Assembly (NCBI GenBank): GCA_945906115.1
Contig: CAMDQP010000038.1
Location: 1 to 8,685 of the forward strand
Reading direction: 5' to 3'
DNA from: Opitutus sp. GAS368
GTDB taxonomy: Bacteria > Verrucomicrobiota > Verrucomicrobiia > Opitutales > UBA953
DNA: 8,685 bases
Part shown: piece by piece, positions 1 through 5,368 of the stretch
Numbering within the stretch: position 1 is the first letter of the stretch
Layout: each line of letters begins with the position of its first letter
Translations under genes and position numbers: made by a program
The notes under the pieces: generated by a model
What the model saw: the letters and a program-made list of their open reading frames with translations, nothing else
Told to the model about the DNA's origin: nothing
Databases searched by the model: none

Positions 1-278
1 GCGAGTGAGGAGTGCTTGCGTCCGCCGAAGACGAAGTGGAGCAGGGCGGTCGAAAGTGGGAAGAACCAGGCCAGCGGTCCCCAGAGCAGGAGATAAGCAG
101 GGGAGACGCGGGCCCGCATCACGCGTAGTAACACGTAGATTTGGCAGCCCGTGTGCACGGCCAGCATCGCTTTGTCTGGGAGCAGATCCGCCCACTCCGC
201 TATGAGGATTACGGCAGCCGTCAGCAGCGCGAGCGTCGTGCTGCGCGTCAGCCGGCCGTATCCTTGGAACGGAACCAT
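1..278 (-). CDS. Unrecognised small membrane protein, N-terminal part (runs off the left edge)
   Basis: An open frame starts at an ATG (278-276) and stays open for 92 codons to the window edge; an in-frame TAA lies four codons upstream, so this ATG is the first possible ATG start. The protein begins MVPFQGYGRLTRST and then shows a hydrophobic stretch at about residues 14-33, a moderately hydrophobic stretch at 37-54, a basic stretch (RVMRAR, 52-57) and a hydrophobic, Trp/Phe/Leu-rich segment at 61-84 followed by GGRKH. This pattern fits a polytopic inner-membrane protein with a cytoplasmic basic N terminus. I do not recognise a family or catalytic motif and assign no function. It lies downstream of rpsA on the same strand, but the rpsA terminator sits between them, so it probably needs its own promoter or read-through; I see no convincing promoter in the 36 bases between terminator and ATG. 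There is no Shine-Dalgarno motif. Hydrophobic segments read sensibly in this frame only, which supports it as a real gene. Confidence 0.6.
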   Translation of the reverse strand, partial: MVPFQGYGRLTRSTTLALLTAAVILIAEWADLLPDKAMLAVHTGCQIYVLLRVMRARVSPAYLLLWGPLAWFFPLSTALLHFVFGGRKHSSL

Positions 279-314
279 GCCGTCAAGTTAGTCGCGGTGC
301 CTGGGATTGGGCAC

Positions 315-341
315 AAAAAAAGGCCCCGGTTGCCCGGGGTC
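315..341 (-). terminator. Intrinsic terminator after rpsA
   Basis: Read on the minus strand, a GC-only six-base-pair stem (CCGGGG at 334-339 on the plus strand pairing with CCCCGG at 324-329) closes a four-base loop and is followed by a run of seven U (plus-strand A run 315-321). It begins 24 bases beyond the rpsA stop codon, as expected of a rho-independent terminator ending the rpsA transcript. A further C-G pair at 322/341 can extend the stem past one mismatch. Confidence 0.9.
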
Positions 342-365
342 TGTTTGTTACCTGCGAAGGACAGC

Positions 366-2078
366 TTAGTTGCCGGCCTTGTCGAGGAGGTCGCCGAGAC
401 TGTTGAAGTCTCCGCTGCCCGAGGAGGACGAACCGCCGGCCGACGGGGCCGGGGCGCCACCGGTGGACGGTCCCTTGATGCGGTCGTAGCTGCTGATTTC
501 GGCCTGGAGGCGTTCGGCGTCGTAGCTCGCGGCCTTGATCGAGAGACCGATACGACGGTCTTCCTTGTCGATCTTGATGACGCGAGCGGTGACGTCTTGG
601 CCGACCTTGACGACGTCCTTGACGTTCTCAACGCGCTGTTCAGCGAGCTGGGAGACGTGCACGAGGCCGTCGATTTCGTCGGACAGTTCGATGAAGGCAC
701 CGAAGTTCGCGATCTTGGAGACCTTGCCGTTAACGAGGTCGCCGATGCGGTACTTGCGGTCGATTTCGCTCCATGGATCGGTCTGGGTCTGCTTGACGCC
801 CAGGGAGATGCGCTGCTGGTCGACATCGACGTCGAGCACGATGGCTTCCACGTCGTCGCCCTTCTTCATGACTTCAGCCGGATTGTTGATGCGGCGGGTC
901 CAGCTCATGTCGGACACGTGCACCATACCGTCGATGCCATCTTCCAGTTCGACGAACGCACCGTAGTTGGTGAGGTTGCGCACCTTGCCGCGGACGCGGG
1001 CGCCCACGGGGTAGTTGTGGCGGACCTTTTCCCACGGATTGGTTTCGAGCTGGCGGATGCCGAGCGAGATCTTCTGTTCTTCCTTGTTGAAGTTGAGGAT
1101 GACCGCGTCGACTTCCTGACCGACCTTGAGGACGTCAGACGGCTTCTGGACACGCTTGGTCCAGGAGAGCTCGGAGACGTGGACGAGGCCTTCGACGCCG
1201 CCTTCGATCTCAACGAACGCACCGTAGGCGACGAGGTTGACGACCTTTCCGTGGACCTTCTGGCCGACGGGGTAGCGTTTCTCGATGCCTTCCCAAGGAT
1301 TGGGTTGGGTCTGCTTGAGGCCGAGGGAGACGCGTTCGCGCTCGCGATCGACTTCGACGACCATGACGGTGATTTCTTCGCCGACCTTGACGACTTCGCT
1401 CGGGTGGCCGATGCGGCCCCAGGACATGTCGGTGACGTGCAGGAGGCCGTCGAGACCGTCGAGGTCCACGAACGCGCCGTAGTCGGTGATGTTCTTGACG
1501 ACACCGCGACGGATGACGCCGGGCTTGACCTCCTCGAGGAGCTTGCGACGGCTTTCGCCGCGCTGTTCTTCGATGAGTTCGCGACGGGAGACGACGAGGT
1601 TCTTCTTCTCCTTGTTGATCTTGATGATCTTGAAGTCGAAGGTCTGGCCCACGAACTGTTCGAGGTTCTTGGGGGGATTGACGTCAATCTGGGAGGAAGG
1701 CATGAATGCGTCGACGCCGACGGAGACAATGAGGCCTCCCTTGACGATGGACTTGACGCGGCCCTGGACGATGGAGCCTTCCTGGCAATTGGCTTCGATG
1801 CTTTCCCACTTCCGGATCTGGAGGGCGCGATCGTAGGAGACGGTCGGGGTGCCGTCCTTGTTCTCAAGATTCTCGAGGTAGACCTCGAGCTGCATGCCGA
1901 CCTGAACTTCGGCCATGTCGGGGAATTCGCCCTGGGGGATGAAACCCTCGGACTTGCCGTTGATATCGACGACGACGAACTTGTCTTCGCGGATTTCGGT
2001 GACCGTGGCGTTGATCACGGAGTGTTGCTTGAGCGCGCCGAAATTGGACTCGGCGAGCAGTTTTTCCATTAGGCTCAT
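366..2078 (-). CDS. rpsA: 30S ribosomal protein S1 (bS1)
   Basis: S1 binds single-stranded mRNA on the 30S subunit and helps load and unfold messages at initiation. From the chosen ATG (2078-2076) the protein is 570 residues and contains six S1/OB-fold repeats at roughly residues 18-86, 101-168, 186-256, 271-343, 358-430 and 445-517, the arrangement of full-length proteobacterial S1. Repeats 3 to 6 carry the hallmark pattern NYGAFVEL-x-DGIDGMVHVSDMSW or close variants, each ending in a KISLG-like strand. The last 50 residues are a Gly/Ser/Pro/Ala-rich linker followed by DFNSLGDLLDKAGN. The frame is open upstream to a GTG at 2168, giving 30 extra residues of low complexity; I prefer the ATG because the protein then starts MSLMEKLLAES, just before the first repeat. 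A second ATG lies three codons downstream. No Shine-Dalgarno motif precedes any of them. It follows the amidase gene after 186 bases and ends at a clear terminator. No promoter is recognisable in that gap. Confidence 0.96.
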   Translation of the reverse strand: MSLMEKLLAESNFGALKQHSVINATVTEIREDKFVVVDINGKSEGFIPQGEFPDMAEVQVGMQLEVYLENLENKDGTPTVSYDRALQIRKWESIEANCQEGSIVQGRVKSIVKGGLIVSVGVDAFMPSSQIDVNPPKNLEQFVGQTFDFKIIKINKEKKNLVVSRRELIEEQRGESRRKLLEEVKPGVIRRGVVKNITDYGAFVDLDGLDGLLHVTDMSWGRIGHPSEVVKVGEEITVMVVEVDRERERVSLGLKQTQPNPWEGIEKRYPVGQKVHGKVVNLVAYGAFVEIEGGVEGLVHVSELSWTKRVQKPSDVLKVGQEVDAVILNFNKEEQKISLGIRQLETNPWEKVRHNYPVGARVRGKVRNLTNYGAFVELEDGIDGMVHVSDMSWTRRINNPAEVMKKGDDVEAIVLDVDVDQQRISLGVKQTQTDPWSEIDRKYRIGDLVNGKVSKIANFGAFIELSDEIDGLVHVSQLAEQRVENVKDVVKVGQDVTARVIKIDKEDRRIGLSIKAASYDAERLQAEISSYDRIKGPSTGGAPAPSAGGSSSSGSGDFNSLGDLLDKAGN

Positions 2079-2126
2079 GTTGTTTTGACTGTTTGTCCTG
2101 GCCGTCGCGGAGGACGTTTCCAGGGT

Positions 2127-2144
2127 TTGGTTGGTTTTTTGGTT
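2127..2144 (-). repeat. AACCAA cluster in the rpsA leader
   Basis: On the minus strand three AACCAA hexamers occur in 18 bases, at 2144-2139, 2136-2131 and 2132-2127, the last two overlapping by two bases. They lie about 50-65 bases before the rpsA ATG, in an A/C-rich, probably unstructured stretch. The same hexamer appears in the leaders of rplT and the peroxiredoxin gene. If the upstream GTG were the true rpsA start, this stretch would be coding. A role is not established. Confidence 0.4.
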
Positions 2145-2220
2145 TCCCTTCGGAGGGTCCGCTGACACATGCCAGCAGGCCGATGGGAAGGTCTAACGAA
2201 CCGTCCGCCAGACCAGTTGG

Positions 2221-2260
2221 CAAGCGGATTTTGGGGAAAAGACGGCCAATCCGCCCGCCT
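2221..2260 (-). other. Hairpin between the amidase gene and rpsA
   Basis: Plus-strand GCGGATT at 2224-2230 pairs with AATCCGC at 2248-2254, and allowing a two-base bulge the stem extends inward through TGG/CCA. Outer CAA (2221-2223) and TTG (2259-2261) can extend it past a bulge. It begins a few bases after the amidase stop. No U run follows on the minus strand, so it is not a normal intrinsic terminator. It could be a 3' stabilising hairpin, a weak or Rho-assisted end, or part of the rpsA leader. S1 is known to repress its own translation through a structured leader in Escherichia coli; whether that applies here is speculation. Confidence 0.35.
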
Positions 2261-2264
2261 TGGC

Positions 2265-3227
2265 TTATTTTGCGGCCGGACGAGCCCGGACCACGTAATC
2301 CACGATACCGGCCGCCACGGCCTCGGCGATCTTCTGGCGATAGGCCGCGTCGGCGATCAGGGCAGCTTCCTTGCGGCTCGACATAAATCCGCCTTCGATA
2401 AGGACGCCCGGGCAGGACAGGGTGCGCAGGACGGCGAAGCGGGCGCGTCGGACGCCGCGATCGTCGGCACCAGTGCTCTTCACCAAGCGCCGCTGGATGC
2501 CCCAGGCGAGCGCCATATTGGCTGTGTCAAACCGGTTCCCGGGTTCGGCGCTGGTGGTCGACTTGGCCTTGCCGGCATTGGTCGACCGCTGGCCAGCTGG
2601 GGTGAGGCAGTAGGTCTCGATACCGTCGGCAGTGGTGTCCCCGGTGGGCCCGGCGTTATAGTGTAGACTGATGAAGAGGTCGGCCTTGAGGGACGTGGCC
2701 ATGGCGGCGCGATCATCGAGGTCCAGGAAGACGTCCTTGGTGCGGGTGAACTCGACCTCGAAGCCCTGCTTTTCAAGTAGGATCTTCAGGCGAGCAGCGG
2801 TGTCGAGCGTAGCTACCTTCTCAGTGTACTTAAATGCACCGCTGACCTTGCCGGTGTCCTTGCCGCCATGACCGGGGTCGATGAGAATGCGTCGGACTGG
2901 GTCCTTGGGTAGGTCCCAGAACAGTGGCACGAAGACCTTGTCGTAATCCCGCTTGGAGACGGTGAGGTGGCCGCGCTGCGAGCCGATCGCGTCGTCGAGC
3001 AATACCTTCACGCCATCGATGAGGACGAAGTCCTTGCTGTATTCCGCGTAGAGGGAGATGCCGCCGCGCGAGAGGTAACGTTCGGAGCTGCGGCCATCGC
3101 TCGCCTGGCGCGAGGCGTCGCGCAGGCCGAGTTGGCGCACCGACTCGCCGAGGTAATAATCAGTCGAGGCCGCCGATAGCATCGCGCCGACGCCAAGCAG
3201 CAGAAGTATCGCTGCGAAGCGGCGCAC
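2265..3227 (-). CDS. Exported zinc N-acetylmuramoyl-L-alanine amidase (Amidase_3 / AmiC type)
   Basis: The predicted enzyme cleaves the amide bond between N-acetylmuramic acid and L-alanine of peptidoglycan, acting outside the inner membrane. The protein has 320 residues. Residues 1-20 (MRRFAAILLLLGVGAMLSAA) form a signal peptide with two arginines, a leucine-rich core and a small-residue cleavage region. Residues 50-105 form a small beta-rich module with the stretch LIDGVKVLLDDA and a SKRDYDKVFVPLF end, resembling the accessory domain seen before some amidases; I cannot name it with certainty. The catalytic domain, about 112-313, shows the family motifs: ILIDPGHGG with zinc ligand H120, TEK with E136, ISLHYNA with H189, and VLIEGGF with catalytic E278. 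The GTG start (3227-3225) is chosen because it gives the signal peptide; it lies four bases after the infC stop, so the two genes are almost certainly co-transcribed. There is no Shine-Dalgarno motif, and translational coupling is plausible. Confidence 0.93.
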   Translation of the reverse strand: MRRFAAILLLLGVGAMLSAASTDYYLGESVRQLGLRDASRQASDGRSSERYLSRGGISLYAEYSKDFVLIDGVKVLLDDAIGSQRGHLTVSKRDYDKVFVPLFWDLPKDPVRRILIDPGHGGKDTGKVSGAFKYTEKVATLDTAARLKILLEKQGFEVEFTRTKDVFLDLDDRAAMATSLKADLFISLHYNAGPTGDTTADGIETYCLTPAGQRSTNAGKAKSTTSAEPGNRFDTANMALAWGIQRRLVKSTGADDRGVRRARFAVLRTLSCPGVLIEGGFMSSRKEAALIADAAYRQKIAEAVAAGIVDYVVRARPAAK

Positions 3228-3231
3228 GTTC

Positions 3232-3900
3232 TTATTCGGCGTCGTTCTCGCCGTTGTCTACCGAGGAGTCGTCCTCGCTGTCTTCTTCGCCCGGGGTCTC
3301 GTTGTGCACGAGCTTGCGCTTGTTCTGCTGGACGGGCGTGAGGCCGACGACGATCGCGCGGCCGCTCCGCTTGGGTTCGTTGTCGCGCGTGCTGATGTGC
3401 GAGAGCGCTTCGATGGCCTTAGTGATGGTGGCGATACCAATCTCCGGATGCTCGAGCTCGCGGTAACGATACTGGAGCAACAGCTTGATTTTGTGGCCGT
3501 GGAAAAGGAAGTTCTCGGCGCGGCGGACCTTGATGAAGAGGTCATGCACGTCGATGCGCGGGCGCAGTTTGATCTCCTTAACTTTGGTCGCGGTCTTCTG
3601 GTGCTTATTCTTCTTGGCTTCTTCGTAGAGGTATTTGCCGTATTCCTGAAGTTTGCAGACGGGCGGAACGGCGGTCGCGGCGATTTCGATGAGGTCGACG
3701 CCGAATTCTCGGGCGAGGTCGAGCGCCTGCTGCGTGGGCATGACGCCCATCATCTCGCCCTTGGGAGAGATGACGCGCACTTCGGTCGCACGGATGCGGT
3801 CGTTACGCTTCGGACCTTTGTCTTCTTTGCGGAAGTTGCCGCGATTCTGGCCCGCGTTGTTCTTCGGGCGGGGACTTTTAGGACGATAGGGCGAAGGCAT
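3232..3900 (-). CDS. infC: Translation initiation factor IF-3
   Basis: IF-3 binds the 30S subunit, prevents premature 50S joining and checks the start codon and initiator tRNA. From the ATG at 3900-3898 the protein has 222 residues, about 40 more than Escherichia coli IF-3. The N domain covers about 33-105 (NDRIRATEVRVIS, then VPPVCKLQEYGKYLYE with the family PPVC motif at 79-82), followed by the linker helix and the C domain at about 107-190 (VKEIKLRPRID, GHKIKLLLQYRYRE, ISTRDNEPKRSGRAIVVGL). Residues 1-31 are a basic, Pro/Asn/Gly-rich extension. The last 22 residues form an acidic tail with 11 Asp/Glu. The frame also opens at a GTG (3960), adding 20 residues; the ATG looks better, but an unusual start codon, known for infC in enteric bacteria, cannot be excluded. 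The gene lies 94 bases after the peroxiredoxin gene and 4 bases before the amidase gene, pointing away from rpmI-rplT rather than preceding them. Confidence 0.95.
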   Translation of the reverse strand: MPSPYRPKSPRPKNNAGQNRGNFRKEDKGPKRNDRIRATEVRVISPKGEMMGVMPTQQALDLAREFGVDLIEIAATAVPPVCKLQEYGKYLYEEAKKNKHQKTATKVKEIKLRPRIDVHDLFIKVRRAENFLFHGHKIKLLLQYRYRELEHPEIGIATITKAIEALSHISTRDNEPKRSGRAIVVGLTPVQQNKRKLVHNETPGEEDSEDDSSVDNGENDAE

Positions 3901-3994
3901 TAGGTACTGCGGAGGTGTCTGACTGATAAACTCCCCGTTTGTCGCTGATGGTTCAAGCACCGATTATCAACGCCGCACTGCCTGCGCCGTCGGC

Positions 3995-4471
3995 TTACTT
4001 CGCCGCCGCGATCGCTTCCAGGAGTTGCTTGCCGTGCTCGGCGGCCTCGACCTTGGGGACGATGCCGACGAGTTTGCCGTCGCCGTTGAAAAGGTAGGCG
4101 GCCCGGAGTGGCCCGAGGTACTTCTTCCCATACATGGACTTTTCGACGATGGCATCCAAGGCCTTGGAGAACTGATCTTCGGGATCCGAGACCAGGGTGA
4201 ACTTGTACCCGTGCTTGGCGGCGTACTTGGTATGGGAGGCGCAGTTATCCCGGGAGACAGCAATCAGCCTAAACCCTTGTTTGACAATGACTTTCTGATT
4301 TTTGTCCATCTCGGCGGCCTGTTTATCACAGGCGGACGTGTTGTTGCGCATGTAAACGGAAACGATGGTCGGACCGTCAAAGAGGTCAGCAAACGGGCCA
4401 TGGACGGGCTTACCGTCCACTAGGGCATCTACTTTAAAGGTGAGCTTGGGCTTTTTTCCTAGGGAAAGCAT
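3995..4471 (-). CDS. Divergent Bcp/PrxQ-like peroxiredoxin (AhpC/TSA family)
   Basis: The 158-residue protein has a thioredoxin-fold peroxiredoxin layout: strand TIVSVYMRNNTSAC, helix, strand FRLIAVSRDNCASHTKYAAKHG, FTLVSDPEDQFSKAL, and PLRAAYLFNGDGKLVGIV. C48 sits where the peroxidatic Cys is expected, T45 keeps the TxxC spacing, and R123 matches the conserved active-site Arg before the fourth strand. The usual Pro of the PxxxTxxC motif is Met41. PrxQ enzymes often have a resolving Cys five residues after the peroxidatic one; here that position is Ala53. The only other Cys is C77, in the SRDNCASH stretch where most relatives have Ser or another residue. Family membership is firm from layout, but peroxidase activity is less sure. 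There is no signal peptide, so the protein is cytoplasmic. The gene starts at ATG 4471 with no Shine-Dalgarno motif, diverges from rpmI, and may be the first gene of a prx-infC-amidase transcript since no terminator is visible before infC. Confidence 0.85.
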   Translation of the reverse strand: MLSLGKKPKLTFKVDALVDGKPVHGPFADLFDGPTIVSVYMRNNTSACDKQAAEMDKNQKVIVKQGFRLIAVSRDNCASHTKYAAKHGYKFTLVSDPEDQFSKALDAIVEKSMYGKKYLGPLRAAYLFNGDGKLVGIVPKVEAAEHGKQLLEAIAAAK

Positions 4472-4633
4472 GGTTTTTAGGTTTGGTTACAGGGTAGGGG
4501 AGCGGGCTTGGTCCGGATTGTCAAACGGCTCGCCCGATCCGACGCCCGCCAGAAAGTGAGTCCATCTCCGCTCCCCCGGCCCTTTCCCCTTTACAAGTCC
4601 CCCCGGACGCCCTTTGTTCCGACCCTTTCCGCC
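4472..4633. promoter_or_regulatory. Divergent intergenic promoter region between the peroxiredoxin gene and rpmI
   Basis: This 162-base gap must drive the peroxiredoxin gene to the left and probably rpmI-rplT to the right. On the minus strand a perfect TTGACA hexamer occurs at 4524-4519, 48 bases before the peroxiredoxin ATG, but only poor -10 matches follow at normal spacing. On the plus strand the overlapping bases 4518-4523 read TTGTCA, five of six matches to a -35 box, again without a good -10. The right half, about 4562-4633, is strongly pyrimidine-rich and forms the rpmI leader. An AACCAA hexamer lies on the minus strand at 4488-4483, 11 bases before the peroxiredoxin start. Confidence 0.4.
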
Positions 4634-4825
4634 ATGCAAAAGACCCGCAAGTCAGTCTCTAAGCGCTTCAAAGTGACCGGTACCGGCAAAGTGATGCGCC
4701 GTTCCCCTAACGGTCGCCACCTGTTGAGCTCCAAGTCCCGCAAGCAGCGTCGTCGCGCTAACAAGTCCAAGCGCGTCGACTCCGGCTTCGAGAAGAAGAT
4801 GCTGGCCAGCATGCCTTTCGCTTAA
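4634..4825 (+). CDS. rpmI: 50S ribosomal protein L35 (bL35)
   Basis: bL35 is a small, very basic protein of the large subunit. The 63-residue product matches the family in length and pattern: TRKSVSKRFKVTGTGKVMRR at residues 4-23, then NGRHLLSSKSRKQRRRANKS, and the typical short C terminus LASMPFA. The frame is open further upstream to 4508, but the family start is the ATG at 4634 and the extra residues have no counterpart in known L35 proteins. No Shine-Dalgarno motif precedes the ATG; the leader is C/T-rich instead. rplT follows after 84 bases on the same strand, the usual rpmI-rplT pair. infC, which usually heads this operon, is missing here and sits on the other strand. Confidence 0.96.
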   Translation: MQKTRKSVSKRFKVTGTGKVMRRSPNGRHLLSSKSRKQRRRANKSKRVDSGFEKKMLASMPFA

Positions 4826-4843
4826 GCCGGCGACCCACTTTTT

Positions 4844-4879
4844 GGCCGAACGGGTGTTCATTAAGGCGACCCCGAGGCC
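4844..4879 (+). other. Possible hairpin in the rpmI-rplT spacer
   Basis: GGCC at 4844-4847 can pair with GGCC at 4876-4879, and inside it CGGGT (4851-4855) with ACCCCG (4869-4874) with one bulged C, leaving a loop of about 13 bases. No U run follows, so it is not a terminator. The L20 protein represses its own operon through mRNA structure in Escherichia coli and Bacillus; this spacer could hold such an element, but the pairing is modest and I see no clear copy of the 23S rRNA L20 site. Confidence 0.25.
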
Positions 4880-4883
4880 ATCT

Positions 4884-4901
4884 AACCAAAACCAAAACCA
4901 A
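4884..4901 (+). repeat. Three tandem AACCAA copies before rplT
   Basis: Three perfect end-to-end AACCAA hexamers end eight bases before the rplT ATG. The 30 bases before the ATG contain no G, so the region should be single-stranded. The position is where a ribosome binding site would lie, yet there is no Shine-Dalgarno sequence. It may act as an unstructured, A-rich initiation enhancer; this is an inference. Confidence 0.6.
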
Positions 4902-4909
4902 ATACCAAC

Positions 4910-5266
4910 ATGCCTAGAGCAACCAATGGCCCGGCCACCAAGGCCCGAAAGAAGCGCGCAATTAAAGCCGCTAAGGGCTACTTCGGAAACAAATCCCGTC
5001 TGTACGTCTACGCCCTCGAGGCCGTTCAGCGCGCGCAGAAGTTCGCTTATCGCGACCGCCGCAAGAACAAGTCGACGTTCCGTCAGCTTTGGATCGTGCG
5101 TCTCAACGCCGCCTGCCGTCCCCTCGGCATTTCCTACAGCCGTCTGATCTCTGGTCTGAAAAAGGCCAACATCACGATGGACCGTAAGAATCTGAGCGAA
5201 CTGGCCATCCATGACGCCCCTGCTTTCGAAGCGATCGTCAAGAAGGCCCAGGCCGCGCTCGTCTAA
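4910..5266 (+). CDS. rplT: 50S ribosomal protein L20 (bL20)
   Basis: bL20 binds 23S rRNA early in 50S assembly and in several bacteria also represses translation of its own operon. The 118-residue product has the full family length and sequence: a basic N-terminal extension (MPRATNGPATKARKKRAIKA), KGYFGNKSRLY at 22-32, the highly conserved FAYRDRRKNKSTFRQLWIVR around 45-64, LNAACRPLGISYSRLISGLK at about 65-84 and a C-terminal globular part ending KKAQAALV. The ATG at 4910 gives the standard MPR start. The ribosome binding region is an A/C-rich repeat rather than a Shine-Dalgarno sequence. A strong terminator begins 22 bases after the stop, so rpmI-rplT can form a complete transcript, with pheST reached only by read-through or a separate promoter. 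Confidence 0.97.
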   Translation: MPRATNGPATKARKKRAIKAAKGYFGNKSRLYVYALEAVQRAQKFAYRDRRKNKSTFRQLWIVRLNAACRPLGISYSRLISGLKKANITMDRKNLSELAIHDAPAFEAIVKKAQAALV

Positions 5267-5288
5267 GACGACTTCCACGTCCCTTCAC

Positions 5289-5320
5289 GAAGCCCCGGCC
5301 CTCCGGGGCTTCTTTGTTTT
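5289..5320 (+). terminator. Intrinsic terminator between rplT and pheS
   Basis: A perfect ten-base-pair stem (GAAGCCCCGG at 5289-5298 with CCGGGGCTTC at 5303-5312) closes a CCCT loop and is followed by TTTGTTTT at 5313-5320. It is the strongest terminator in the window. It ends only 48 bases before the pheS ATG, leaving little room for a separate promoter. Its core CCCCGG/CCGGGG matches the rpsA terminator. Confidence 0.93.
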
Positions 5321-5368
5321 ACGGTGCTTTCGCTTGCCGATTATCCCCTCCAACGCACAAATCAACCT

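Noticed and set aside
141..2072. A 643-codon open frame on the plus strand opposite rpsA
   Set aside because: It mirrors the rpsA codons and arises from GC-rich codon bias; its product is a monotonous Asp/Leu/Val/Ala-rich sequence without domains, while the minus strand encodes an unmistakable S1.
2079..2168. GTG at 2168 as the start of rpsA
   Set aside because: The extra 30 residues are low-complexity Asn/Thr/Lys-rich and precede the first S1 repeat with no family counterpart; the ATG at 2078 gives a normal N terminus.
3901..3960. GTG at 3960 as the start of infC
   Set aside because: It adds 20 residues unlike IF-3, and an ATG is available at 3900; kept only as a low-probability alternative.
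4799..4812. A perfect 14-base palindrome, ATGCTGGCCAGCAT, near the end of rpmI
   Set aside because: It encodes the conserved L35 C-terminal residues and has no loop, so a chance result of coding sequence is the simplest explanation.
4826..4843. The ACTTTTTGG stretch after rpmI as a terminator
   Set aside because: The preceding GCCGGC is too short to make a stable stem with a loop, and rplT normally shares the rpmI transcript.
5313..5368. A Phe-rich leader peptide or T-box before pheS
   Set aside because: No short frame rich in Phe codons and no T-box-like motif is visible in the short gap between the terminator and pheS.
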